Assembly (NCBI GenBank): GCA_026419775.2
Contig: JAOPGA020000108.1
Coordinates: 113,344 to 177,343 of the forward strand
Length of the DNA: 64,000 bases
Origin: Acrasis kona
Lineage: Eukaryota; Heterolobosea; Eutetramitea; Acrasida; Acrasidae
Reading direction: 5' to 3'
Shown: positions 11,223 through 20,537 of the stretch, piece by piece
Numbering within the stretch: the first letter of the stretch is position 1
Layout: each line of letters begins with the position of its first letter
Translations under genes and position numbers: made by a program
Notes under the pieces: model-generated
What the model saw: the letters and a program-made list of their open reading frames with translations, nothing else
What the model was told of the DNA's origin: nothing
Databases searched by the model: none

Positions 11223-11285
11223 GTTGTTGTTTATCTGTCTAGTTGACCTTGTGGTTGAGAATCATCATTGTTTGGTATTTACAAA
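11223..11285. promoter_or_regulatory. 63-bp bidirectional promoter region
   Basis: The only sequence between the start codons of the divergent NFRKB-like and type I membrane protein genes. Promoters and both 5' UTRs must lie here or overlap the opposite gene. No TATA or other canonical element stands out. Confidence 0.6.
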
Positions 11286-11860
11286 ATGATTACCAAACTA
11301 AACCTGTTCATTGCACTTTCGTTTTTTCTTTTGGTATTTCAATATGTAGTCGCAGATATCACGGAGTTGGTTATTGATCAAACTTTATTTCAAGAAGCTA
11401 TAATGCCGGGCGAAACAAAAATATATGTTGTACATAATCTAATACCGGGCAAAAGATACGAAGCGAGAGTATCATATCCTGCTATTGTAAGATTTATGAC
11501 TTTGATGTCTAAACATTATAGATGCCCGCATACTTTACAGTAGAGACGTCAAAGGATTTACAGGCCTTGAAGCAAAAGTTTATTGGAAGAAAACTACTTA
11601 ACATAGAGAAGGACATGTTCACAGCTGATGACAACAGAATGTATGTGCTTGTGCATGCGGAGCGCGAGGGTAAAACAAGCGATACTACAGTTCAAAAGAA
11701 ACCTATTGGATATAATATTGTAGTAGAGACTTTAATTCTAGGTGGAGGTGTACCAATAACTGCAATCCCACTAATACTCCTTGTGCTCTTTGTTGTGGCA
11801 GTGTCTGCATCAATTACATACACAATCGTACAGAAACAAAAACAAAGGAGATTGGAGTAA
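11286..11860 (+). CDS. Type I membrane protein, short, unknown function
   Basis: Exons 11286-11486 and 11522-11860 join across a 35-nt intron (phase 0) to give 179 aa. Seen: an N-terminal signal peptide (to about residue 24), a lumenal domain of about 100 aa beginning ITELVIDQTL with alternating beta-like segments, one strong transmembrane helix (about 145-168, ITAIPLILLVLFVVAVSASI), and a short basic cytosolic tail (KQKQRRLE). This topology suits an ER or plasma-membrane protein. I cannot assign it to a family. Confidence 0.75.
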
Positions 11861-12088
11861 ATTATAATATTCAGGTGGGGCTTAATAAACATTAAGTTAG
11901 AAAACTCAAAAACTAATAAAGTTCTTCAAAAATTTTAAAAATGTCGGTTGAGATTGAGTCAAATGTGCTTTTCTACTCTCAAGTTGATTTCATTTTACAA
12001 ATATTTATTTTTGTTCACTCAAAGTTTTTGATTTTGAACTAAGTTGTAAACTATTCACACTAGGCACACCCTAAATAGCTACTTTGAC
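11861..12088. other. Spacer, no gene seen
   Basis: AT-rich 3' region of the preceding gene and promoter of the IMP dehydrogenase gene. Nothing else recognised. Confidence 0.4.
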
Positions 12089-13735
12089 ATGCCCCACTCA
12101 AATTCTAAAAAAACTGTGGACATGAGCCAATTCCACGACTATAAGAGAGCTAACGAGCTATTGAAAGAGCTATACAGTCAAAAAGATGGTTTGTCCGCCA
12201 AGCAGATATTCGAGGGTGATAATAACGGACTAACATACAATGACTTGTTGATTCTGCCCGGATATATTGACTTTGCTGCCAACCAAGTGTTACTAGAGAG
12301 CAGAGTTACCAAAAACCTTGTGTTAAAAACACCATTTATGAGGTGAGTAAATTTACAATGTGGAATCTAATAACGTTCAAGTTCCCCTATGGACACAGTA
12401 ACAGAAACCGACATGGCAATTCGCATGGCACTTTTGGGAGGTGTGGGAATCATCCACCACAACAACACCGCAGACGAGCAAGCAGAAATGGTTCGTAAAG
12501 TAAAGAAGTACAAGAACGGTTTCATTGTCGATCCAGTCATCCTAGGTCCCGATAACACCGTTCGTGATGTGAGGAAAATCAAAGAGTCTTTAGGATTCAG
12601 CGGCATTCCAGTAACCGATACCGGAAAAATGCACGGTAAATTATTGGGTATCATTACATCAAGAGACATTGAATTCCACGGAAGCGAAAACTCAAAATTG
12701 AGCGAAGTCATGACAAAAGATCTCGTCACCGCACCATTAGGTGTTACATTAGAAGATGCAAATACCATCTTAAGGACAAGTAAGAAGGGAAAGCTCCCCA
12801 TCGTAGATCAAGATTACCGCCTGGAGGCTCTCTTGTCACGCACTGATTTACAAAAAAATTTGTACTTCCCAGACGCTTCAAAAGATTTTAAGAGCAAACA
12901 ACTTTTATGCGGTGCTGCCATCGGTACTCGCCCAGATGACAAGGCCCGTTTGAAGAAATTAGTCGAAGCCGGTGTTGATCTTGTCGTGTTGGACTCTTCT
13001 CAAGGAAACAGCATGTACCAAATTGAAATGTTGAGATGGATCAAGTCAACCTACCCCGATATAGATGTCATCGCAGGAAATGTTGTCACCAGAGAACAAG
13101 CTGCTAATCTCATCCAAGAAGGTGCCGATGGTTTGAGAATGGGAATGGGCTCCGGCGCTGCATGCATCACACAAGAGGTCATGGCCTGTGGAAGACCACA
13201 AGCAACTGCTGTTTGGGAAGTTTCCCAATTTGCAAAGTTATTTGGTGTTCCAACCATTGCCGATGGTGGAATTCAAAATGTCGGACATATTATGAAGGCC
13301 ATGGCATTGGGTGCTTCTTCGGTTATGATGGGAAGTTTGTTGGCTGCCTGTACCGAATCACCCGGAACAACCATCGTTTACAACAATGTTAGATGCAAAG
13401 CTTACAGAGGAATGGGTTCCATTGCGGCCATGTCGAAAACTGCAATTGAGGGTGATAATGGATCAACTGCAAGATACTTCTCAGAGTCGGATAGCATGAA
13501 GGTTGCGCAGGGTGTGAGCGGCCTTGTTGCTGAAAAGGGAAGTGTGGACAAATTTATTTCTTACCTATCATCTGGTGTCAAACATTCCTTGCAGGACATT
13601 GGTGTGAGGAGTTTGGATTTGTTAAGATCGGGCGTCAGCGACGAATCAGTAAGGTTCCAATTGCGTAGCTCTTCTGCAATGAGAGAGGGAGATGTACATG
13701 GTTTCGTCCAATTCGAAAAACAATTGATGGGATGA
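12089..13735 (+). CDS. IMPDH: Inosine-5'-monophosphate dehydrogenase
   Basis: Exons 12089-12342 and 12382-13735 join across a 39-nt phase-2 intron, restoring SSPMDT, and give 535 aa, close to the eukaryotic norm. It oxidises IMP to XMP with NAD+, the committed step of GMP synthesis. Seen: [11 protein letters not shown] near the N-terminus; a CBS pair (about 115-230, with [10 protein letters not shown] and LPIVDQD); VLDSSQGNS; the catalytic loop [13 protein letters not shown] with the nucleophilic Cys; DGGIQNVG; the flap YRGMGS; and the [12 protein letters not shown] phosphate loop. In many orthologues the catalytic loop reads GSGSIC, so GSGAAC is a mild variant. The first ATG is used; a second Met lies 11 codons later. 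Confidence 0.97.
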
Positions 13736-13851
13736 GCTTTTTGATTGGGTTCGATTATAAATACTTTTGTAAAATTTTTATTAAAATGCAGTTTTATTCC
13801 CGAAGGAAGTGTTTATACAGTACAGGTTATAAATCAGCAAGGTGTCCAACT

Positions 13852-14304
13852 TTAACGTCGCTTTGAGTTTGTTTCAGCATTGATTTCATCCAATATTTTA
13901 TCAATGTTCTTCCTATATTCTGCCGCTCTTTGCATGTAGTAGTCATCACTTCCAGGAATCGGTGTATATGGGTTGTATCTTGATTTCTTTGATACTTTAA
14001 CGTATTGTTTCCCATCCCATGGTTTGGCTCTATATTCGACAGTTGGAGCATTGTTTGGATCCGAGTACGCATGTTTAGAGATTTCATCCAAAAGTGATTG
14101 TTTCGTGCCACTTGTCTTTACATCTGTAAACCCTTTCATCGTCTTTAAATACTTCGCAATCTCTTTTAGTTCTGCCACTTGTAGGTCGGAGAGGTTTCCT
14201 GACTCAATGGTTTGTTTGAACTGGGCAGCACTGGGTTGTTTGCGTACAGTTCCACAATTACGTCTGAGAGCAGCAAAATCTGTCCTGTTGAATATTGTGG
14301 CCAT
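13852..14304 (-). CDS. Small SAP-motif-like protein
   Basis: A 150-aa protein. Residues about 36-75 (LSDLQVAELKEIAKYLK ... SGTKQSLLDEI) resemble a SAP/HeH helix-extended-helix motif with its typical SG-x-K-x-x-L pattern. The rest is basic and unassigned. Known: SAP motifs usually bind DNA and occur in chromatin, RNA-processing and mitochondrial proteins; which applies here is unknown. The gene is tail-to-tail with the IMPDH gene, about 116 bp apart. Confidence 0.6.
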   Translation of the reverse strand: MATIFNRTDFAALRRNCGTVRKQPSAAQFKQTIESGNLSDLQVAELKEIAKYLKTMKGFTDVKTSGTKQSLLDEISKHAYSDPNNAPTVEYRAKPWDGKQYVKVSKKSRYNPYTPIPGSDDYYMQRAAEYRKNIDKILDEINAETNSKRR

Positions 14305-14763
14305 TTTTTTTGTTGATCAACTTAATAGTGTGCGAAAAAGATCCGGTGAAGTTTGTATCATACTCTTCTGAAGTTGGGTGGAAATAGTTAACTATAGATA
14401 GGTTGACATATATAGTCATAAGCAGCACTACGCCGGCATCTAAACGATTGTGAACAGGAAACGAAAACAAATCAGAGCATATTTAGACCGGTTCCAACGA
14501 AAATCTGATGTCTCTCTAAATCCAACCTGTACTGCAAATAATCAATTTGGCGAGTAGGCACTCGGCTTTTTATTGCACAAAAATTACAATATAACATCAT
14601 TTATTAAGGGCGGCCATCTATTTTCTTATGAATTTTTACCTTCCGCAGATTTATGCATCTTCATTCTCAACTTGAAGTCAGAAATGGGATGAGGTTTGAT
14701 GATGTGACGTGATGTAATCAACATCACTTTCTTTGTTTACAAAATAGCAGTAAACCGATTAGG
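14305..14763. other. Intergenic region upstream of the P450, with an inverted repeat
   Basis: About 460 bp with no supported gene. A perfect 7-bp inverted repeat, GTGATGT at 14709-14715 and ACATCAC at 14721-14727 with a 5-bp spacer, overlaps a TGACGTGA bZIP-like site about 40 bp before the P450 start codon. This is a candidate operator only. Confidence 0.45.
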
Positions 14764-16221
14764 ATGTTGGAATATGCATTGCTGTTGTTCTTCATCTTAA
14801 TCCTGGTGGTCTGTCTTCGTGATAGAAAATATAAACTACCACCCCAAATAACAGGTTATGGTATCCCGATCATTTCTCCAATGTTGGCTTTTGCCAAAAA
14901 CCCTCGGGACCTGTTTCAATTTTGTACGAAGAAGTACGCAAAAGAAGGAGTTGCTCGCATTTCAATATTTGGATTTGTCAATTTCCACATATTTTTCGGA
15001 CCACAATTTCTAGAGGCCTTCTTCAGACTTCCTGAGAATGAGTTGTCTCTCGGTGAAGCAGCAAAGTTTGCAGTAGGTCCTTTGTTAGGCGACATTGATG
15101 TAGCCATGTCATCTGAAGTGGTACATAAGATTGATGTCAAACCATCTATAAAGAAAACAGAGGAGAAAGCCCAAATGACCATGACGACAGACTGGATACG
15201 TAAAGCCATCCAAGCTCCTACTCAACTTGACTACATGTTTGACACAGCCAGCAAAGTAGTGAACGACTACATGACAGAATTTTCCAAAAGAGAAACAAAG
15301 ACTTTTGATTTGTTTGAAGAAATGTACAAATTGGTTGTATCAATAAACGTACGTTGTTTTGTTGGTGATGAAGTAGAAGAGTATTGTGACGAGTTGGTGC
15401 ACTTACTCTGGGTTATTGAGTATTATGGTACCACAATGAAGTCCTTGTTTAATCCATTGTCGAGTGAGCGCCGAAAGTCAGTAAATGCTAGGCACAGGTT
15501 GACTGAGATTATTGGTAAAATCAGAGACAAGAGGTTGCAAAACATCAAAGATGGCACACATAATGGTAGTCGTGATGTGTTGCAGGTGAACATTGACATG
15601 GGTAGAACTGACGCTTCGATCGTTGCTTCCTTGTTGGGTCTCTTTTTCGCAGCCCAAACAAATACTGTTTCCACCTCAGCTTGGACCTTGGCGTACTTGG
15701 CAACCCATCCTGAATGGCAAGAGAAGATACGTAACGAGATTCCATCTGAAGAGCTAACACATGAAGATTGTAAAGATCTTGTACAACTTGGCGCATCCTT
15801 GTCTGAAACTGTTCGTAAAAATGCATTGGCCTTCATGTTCAGAAAAGCATTAAAAAATATTAATGTAGAGGGTGTTACCATCAAGAAGGGCGATTATTGT
15901 ATCATATCACCTTCCATCCTCCACATGAATGAATCACTTTATCCTAATCCTGAACAGTGGAATCCAGAGAGATTCCTAAAGGATGGAGGTAATTACAAGA
16001 CTGCAGCTCTCAAATTTGGTAAGAATTTTGTACAATGGGGATTCCATTCTCATAGATGTCTTGGCGAGCAATTTGCCACGCTCGTCATGAAGATCACGGT
16101 AACCAACTTTATAAGACGCTACAAGTTGAGTACAAGTGATAAATTGGAACTTGATTTTTCAAAAGCATTGGGCATGCCATTTGCAAAGGGACATGTCATG
16201 ATCAGGGCAGAACCACTGTAA
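14764..16221 (+). CDS. Cytochrome P450, CYP51/CYP7/CYP8-like clan
   Basis: An intronless 485-aa protein with an N-terminal membrane anchor (about 2-20) and a PP-x-IxGYGIP hinge. Seen: an I-helix LLGLFFAAQTNTVSTSAW, ExxR (SETVRKNAL), PERF-type NPERFLKDGG, and the heme loop ending WGFHSHRCLGEQFA with the axial Cys. The loop departs from FxxGxxxCxG: Trp replaces Phe, and His replaces the Gly four residues before Cys. Trp at that place recalls prostacyclin-synthase-like CYP8 enzymes, while the His two residues before Cys recalls CYP51. Family role: monooxygenase or isomerase acting on sterols or oxylipins at the ER. The substrate cannot be told from sequence. Confidence 0.9.
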   Translation: MLEYALLLFFILILVVCLRDRKYKLPPQITGYGIPIISPMLAFAKNPRDLFQFCTKKYAKEGVARISIFGFVNFHIFFGPQFLEAFFRLPENELSLGEAAKFAVGPLLGDIDVAMSSEVVHKIDVKPSIKKTEEKAQMTMTTDWIRKAIQAPTQLDYMFDTASKVVNDYMTEFSKRETKTFDLFEEMYKLVVSINVRCFVGDEVEEYCDELVHLLWVIEYYGTTMKSLFNPLSSERRKSVNARHRLTEIIGKIRDKRLQNIKDGTHNGSRDVLQVNIDMGRTDASIVASLLGLFFAAQTNTVSTSAWTLAYLATHPEWQEKIRNEIPSEELTHEDCKDLVQLGASLSETVRKNALAFMFRKALKNINVEGVTIKKGDYCIISPSILHMNESLYPNPEQWNPERFLKDGGNYKTAALKFGKNFVQWGFHSHRCLGEQFATLVMKITVTNFIRRYKLSTSDKLELDFSKALGMPFAKGHVMIRAEPL

Positions 16222-16388
16222 TAAAATTTATTTTGTTATTTATTAATCATGGTTTTGTTGAACCATTATCCCTAACAATTCGAAGTGTCATCTTCTAATT
16301 TGAATAAAAAACGCAACTAGAATAGAACGTCTATTAATAAATAGAGAGGTTGATTACAATTCGATCTATCTAATACAAAACAAAAAAG

Positions 16389-17042
16389 ATGAGAAGACTA
16401 TTCGGAGGAGAGAAGCAACCACCACCACCATCTTTGGAAGACACATCACAAAGACTAGGAGATAGAGCGGACCTCCAAGATAGAAAGATACAAAATATAG
16501 ATGCAGAGCTTGGTAAGATCAGGACGCAGCTTAAACAGACAAGGGCAAAGCCTGTTCAAGACCGCCTCAAGCAGAGAGCCGTACAACTCCTTCGCCAGAA
16601 GAAAATGTACGAAAAACAAAGAGATAACATGTATCAACAACAATTTAACATAGACCAGGCTACATTTACAACAAATACAATAAAAGATTCCGTTGACACC
16701 ATTAGTGCCATGAAACATGCCAACAAGACAATGAAGATGCAGATGAAGGACATCAACATTGACCGGGTGTATGACGTCATGGACGATATGGCTGACTTGA
16801 TGGCTGATTCGAACGAACTACAAGAAGTCATGTCAAGAAGCTACGACACACCAGAATTCATCGATGATGATGAACTTTTAGGAGAGCTTGATGCCCTTGA
16901 AGATGACATGCTAACAGACTCAGGTTCCTCCCTACTGGATGATTTATCGGTGCCATCACAACCTCAATACAGTTCAAGGCCTCAACAAAAAGTACAACAA
17001 CAAAGCGATCGTGACCTGGAGAGAGAGCTTGGTTTAATTTAA
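16389..17042 (+). CDS. CHMP5/VPS60: ESCRT-III-associated protein CHMP5/VPS60
   Basis: A 217-aa protein matching CHMP5 throughout: MRRLFGG start, PPPSLED, the basic helix with KxxxQxLKQTR-like spacing, RQKKMYEKQRDNM, helix 2/3, the acidic region with SRSYDTPE and DDDELLGELDALEDDML. The length equals the family norm (about 219). Known role: a Snf7-family protein that recruits LIP5/Vta1 to regulate Vps4 during multivesicular body formation. Its stop codon abuts the SPCS2 stop codon on the opposite strand with no base between. Confidence 0.95.
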   Translation: MRRLFGGEKQPPPPSLEDTSQRLGDRADLQDRKIQNIDAELGKIRTQLKQTRAKPVQDRLKQRAVQLLRQKKMYEKQRDNMYQQQFNIDQATFTTNTIKDSVDTISAMKHANKTMKMQMKDINIDRVYDVMDDMADLMADSNELQEVMSRSYDTPEFIDDDELLGELDALEDDMLTDSGSSLLDDLSVPSQPQYSSRPQQKVQQQSDRDLERELGLI

Positions 17043-17715
17043 TTAAAGTTTAATAAGTTGATTAATATCTTTTGCTAATTGCACTTTGTCTATGGCGCCT
17101 CTCTCATCAAACAAATCATTAACCTTCCAAGTCTTTTTGAAATCCCTTGTCGTTGGTTGTCTGTAACGGAAAATGAGACCACCGTTGACGGGTGTCACTG
17201 GGTATACTGTGATGCTATAAGATGGCGCCTTCAACTCACTGGTAACTCTCAAAACGTGATTGTTTAGTGGTTTTGTCAGTAGGATTGCATTCTTTTCCAA
17301 AAAGTAACTACATAATGATATAATTCCACCGCAAAAGAAGTAGCTGATATGATTAGTATTGGCAAAACGCAAACTTACATGCCGCAAAGAGCAAGAATTG
17401 TCATCTTGTCCGTACAAAAGTAGGCGATTACAGCACAAGAACAAGCTATGAAACCGAGAGAGATCTTTAGAGTGCTTATGGTGTTGTCCACCTGAAACAA
17501 TTGCTCATCTTTGATCGTCTTTTTTTGTTATTAGTAAATTAAATCGTTATACATACTCTTATGACTTCTGTGTCGAGCGTGTATTTTAATGTGTTAACAT
17601 CGTAGACGTTGAACAATCCTTTTTTTTCTGGTACTAGTTCAGGCTGCAAAAGTTTTATTTCCTCCTGCACGGTTGTTACTTCTTCGCTTTGCTTTTTTGC
17701 TGGTCTCTTACTCAT
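17043..17715 (-). CDS. SPCS2: Signal peptidase complex subunit 2
   Basis: Three exons (17715-17557, 17491-17379, 17343-17043; introns 65 and 35 nt) give 190 aa. Seen: a charged N-terminus, VYDVNTLKYTLD then VDNTISTLKISLGFIACSCAVIAYF (first membrane helix), YFFCGGIISLCSYF (second helix), and a beta-rich C-terminal cytosolic domain. This layout and the helix spacing match SPCS2/Spc25. Known role: an accessory subunit of the ER signal peptidase that contacts the translocon. It is head-to-head with the gene at 17746, with 30 bp between start codons. Confidence 0.85.
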
Positions 17716-17745
17716 TTCAGGCCACGTGTTTGAGAGTTTTACAAA
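17716..17745. promoter_or_regulatory. 30-bp bidirectional promoter with a CACGTG E-box
   Basis: This is all the sequence between two divergent start codons. It contains a palindromic CACGTG at about 17723-17728. Known: CACGTG is the classic bHLH/bZIP site. Inferred: one symmetric site may drive both genes, with transcription starts inside or close to the opposite coding region. Confidence 0.55.
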
Positions 17746-18123
17746 ATGACCGAAAAGAAGGAAGATGAACAAACAAAAAATACTCTAATCGTGAGAAAGA
17801 GGAGGAGAGTTAGGCATAACCCACCTGAAACAACGCCAACACCCGTTAAATCAACAGAGGTGGTTGAGGTAAAAAAAAAGCCGAGCAAAGTTTCTAAAAA
17901 AGCAACTAAAAAAGACATGTCCACCCATTTTACTGAGGTGGAAGTACAAAAAAGACTTAATACATTTGTAGATAAAGAGCTTCGAGGTAAACATTTATTC
18001 TCATCTATCAAATCAACTCACACGATAGAAAATGAGACGTTAGTAGTATTTAGCAATAGTATCTACAAACATTATGCACGTAAATTAGCTAGGGAAACAT
18101 TTGAAAAAAAAAGAACCAATTAA
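17746..18123 (+). CDS. Basic 125-aa protein of unknown function
   Basis: An intronless frame from ATG at 17746. The N-terminal half is Lys/Arg/Pro/Thr-rich and disordered, with likely nuclear-localisation clusters (RKRRRVRH, KKKPSKVSKKATKK). Residues about 62-120 look folded and mainly helical (HFTEVEVQKRLNTFVDKEL, then SIYKHYARKLARETF). I recognise no family. The basic clusters suggest a nuclear or nucleolar location, as inference only. Confidence 0.65.
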   Translation: MTEKKEDEQTKNTLIVRKRRRVRHNPPETTPTPVKSTEVVEVKKKPSKVSKKATKKDMSTHFTEVEVQKRLNTFVDKELRGKHLFSSIKSTHTIENETLVVFSNSIYKHYARKLARETFEKKRTN

Positions 18124-18241
18124 ATGCAGTCGTATAAGAACTACATTTTTTACTATAGGTTGAATTAAAAGTCAAATTTATTCAATAAATAGTGCTGTAG
18201 CCCTCACACCCGACGCAAAATACTAGTATATTCTGCGAATG

Positions 18242-18475
18242 TTATCGCACTAGGGTAATTGAATAAACATAGACTGCGTAAATGAGGGAAGAGTCGTTGT
18301 CATGTGTTTGCATTCTGTATAATCTAAAATCAAGGTTATTTTCAAAGTTCCGTCCTTCATTCCAAGTTGCTTTGCTGAACATAAATACCAATGGTCTGGT
18401 AAACTCTAAAACCTCAACCACATTCGGTAATCGTCCTCCGCATACTTTCAATCCGCTCTTATCAATATCAGTCAA
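18242..18475 (-). CDS. Possible small gene, 5' end unresolved
   Basis: The minus-strand frame ending at 18242 is open for about 80 codons and reads like folded protein (SGLKVCGGRLPNVVEVLEF, then LVFMFSKATW, FRLYRMQTHDN). It has no in-frame ATG at its upstream end. An ATG at about 18490 could join it by a very short (about 23 nt) GT-AG intron. It sits between a plus-strand gene ending at 18123 and the MFS start at 18530. No family recognised. It may instead be chance. Confidence 0.3.
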   Translation of the reverse strand: MTDIDKSGLKVCGGRLPNVVEVLEFTRPLVFMFSKATWNEGRNFENNLDFRLYRMQTHDNDSSLIYAVYVYSITLVR

Positions 18476-18529
18476 AACACGTTTTTCATTTAGTCAATCA
18501 AAGAAATTGTAAGCAGAAGCGTTGTGTGA

Positions 18530-19897
18530 ATGGTCAGGATTAATGCATTCACTGGAGATGAACACGCCACCTTGATGGAGGAACCAATTTTTAAAAAAAA
18601 GAAAAGCTCAAAGGAATCATTTGCAACGAAGAAGACAAAAACTCTTGTTTTATGTTACGCATACATCATGCTTGGGTTCCTCATTAGTATTTTCGGTCCC
18701 TCGATGCTTTTATTGGCTCAACATACAAAAACAAACACACGAAGCATTGCATACCTTCTATCACTAAGAGGTGTTGGATACATGATATCCACGCTTCTAA
18801 CTGGTATTATTCTAGACAAGTTCTCCATTGGTTCTCCTGTTGCCATCAAGATGCCAAAAAATGCAATCTTGAAATTTATTACTAGTCGGCTCACATTAAT
18901 TTTAATGTTCCTTTCGATAATTCTGATGGGTTCAACTTTAATAGCGATGCCCTTTACTACAAACTACAATGTGCATCTTGTATTACAAATCGTGAGCGGA
19001 GTTTCTGGCGGCTGCATTGACTGCGTGGCCAGCGTGCTCATGATGTGGATATGGGACGAAGATGCAAACAACTACATGCAAGGCCTTCACGCCTCTTATG
19101 GCGTTGGTTCCTTTTTGGCCCCATTGTATTTACAAATTGTTCAAAATGGTTATGCTGATTTTACATTTACAAGTACACCTTGGTATGTTAGCATTCTTTC
19201 TATTACATACGTGCCCATAGGCATCCTTATGTTATCTTCGTTATTGTTGTTTATTCTTGTCCCTTTTGTCGACCGAAAACCAAAAGTAAAGCGTTCAGCG
19301 ATGGACTCTCCGGTTCTAACTGAACTTCCTTGGTATAGAGATGTGAAGCAAATGATTGTAACTTTGTTGACCGGTGTTTCGTTATTCTTATATTGTGGGG
19401 TAGAGGGTGGCTTCTCTAGTTTTATTACATTGTATGCACAGACACATGATAGAATACATTTTGTTAAAAGTGCATCTCTGCTTGCTAGTGCTTTCTGGTT
19501 GAGTTTCACAGTTGGTCGGTTGGTGGCGCTTCCCGTTAGTTTTTATTTATCCATCAGAACTGTTTTGTTCATTGATGTGATCATGTGTTCTGCTTCTCTT
19601 TTGATCATGTCCCTCTGGAAGAACCACATAATGTTATGGATAGCAACTATTGTTTTGGGTTTCTTCATGGCTCCCCAATATCCTACTACCTTTTCCACGC
19701 CCAGATCTTTTTTGAATATCAACCTGTCAGCTTTGATGACATCGTCTCTGGTTGTCTTGGCAAATTTGGGCTCTACATTGTTTTCATTGTTTTTGGAACA
19801 GCAGCTCCTAAACTTATTTTGGATTTTGTTTGGAACCATTTCGGCCAAGTTCATTTCCGACGCTATATTACTGTACGCAATCAAAAGAAGAGAATAA
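18530..19897 (+). CDS. Major facilitator superfamily transporter, MFSD4/NaGLT1-like
   Basis: A 455-aa protein with about 12 hydrophobic helices in two groups of six, split by a cytosolic loop (about 250-275, RKPKVKRS). Seen: LGFLISIFGPSMLLLA in helix 1, SLRGVGYMISTLLTGIILDKF (loop 2-3 signature), GVSGGCIDCVASVLMMWIW and LHASYGVGSFLAPLY in helices 4 and 5. The family of NaGLT1/MFSD4, related to bacterial fucose permease, has such GxxDxxxN/SxxxxxxW and LHxxxGxGxxxxPL motifs. Likely a sugar transporter; the substrate and any cation coupling are not known. Confidence 0.85.
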   Translation: MVRINAFTGDEHATLMEEPIFKKKKSSKESFATKKTKTLVLCYAYIMLGFLISIFGPSMLLLAQHTKTNTRSIAYLLSLRGVGYMISTLLTGIILDKFSIGSPVAIKMPKNAILKFITSRLTLILMFLSIILMGSTLIAMPFTTNYNVHLVLQIVSGVSGGCIDCVASVLMMWIWDEDANNYMQGLHASYGVGSFLAPLYLQIVQNGYADFTFTSTPWYVSILSITYVPIGILMLSSLLLFILVPFVDRKPKVKRSAMDSPVLTELPWYRDVKQMIVTLLTGVSLFLYCGVEGGFSSFITLYAQTHDRIHFVKSASLLASAFWLSFTVGRLVALPVSFYLSIRTVLFIDVIMCSASLLIMSLWKNHIMLWIATIVLGFFMAPQYPTTFSTPRSFLNINLSALMTSSLVVLANLGSTLFSLFLEQQLLNLFWILFGTISAKFISDAILLYAIKRRE

Positions 19898-20085
19898 ACT
19901 TGATAAATTCATTTATTAACATTTTTTTATTCAAATCATTTCAGCAGACAAATTGGTGGTCACATGCTTTGTGTGGACTTTATTATTGTTGAGGTCATAA
20001 AATGGAAAATTGAAAGCAGAAGTCATAGAATGCAATTATGTTCATCAAACCACATAAATAGACTTTAAATGTTGAGAAGGATTAT

Positions 20086-20514
20086 TTATTTCTTCTTATT
20101 TACAACATACCATGCCTGATATTTGGAATGTTGTTTGTTGTACAATTTATCAACGTACTCCATGTTGACAGATCCTATTTTTTCCTTGACAAAAGTGTGT
20201 GTGAATACCTGCTCGTCCATAAAATGGTCTTCAACGGTTGGGAAAATTGATGTTATTTCACGATATGAATATTTGTCGTTCTTAGCGTTCATACGTACAT
20301 CAATTGTTTTATCGGATCCATCTACATCATTTCGACCAACCGACATTTGATTGCCCAACTGTTCTTTTATTTCAGCTATTTTGTCAGAGATATCTTTCTC
20401 TTGCTCTTTGAGTTTGATATATTCTCGGATCAGTTCGTCTTTACGAGATCCGTTTCTTGAGTACGGTGCAACTAGGCCAATATTGAATTGTGTGTTCGTA
20501 TTTTTATGTTTCAT
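20086..20514 (-). CDS. Unknown 142-aa protein with a coiled coil
   Basis: Start at ATG 20512-20514 (MKHKNTNTQF). Residues about 24-50 are a charged heptad-like helix (LIREYIKLKEQEKDI ... IAEIKEQLG). The C-terminal part (SYREITSIFPTVEDHF ... YVDKLYNKQHSKYQAWYVVNKKK) looks folded. The start codon lies 23 bp from the ATG of the divergent transposase-like relic. No family recognised. Confidence 0.6.
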   Translation of the reverse strand: MKHKNTNTQFNIGLVAPYSRNGSRKDELIREYIKLKEQEKDISDKIAEIKEQLGNQMSVGRNDVDGSDKTIDVRMNAKNDKYSYREITSIFPTVEDHFMDEQVFTHTFVKEKIGSVNMEYVDKLYNKQHSKYQAWYVVNKKK

Positions 20515-20537
20515 TTTGTAATGAAGAATTGGTGTAC

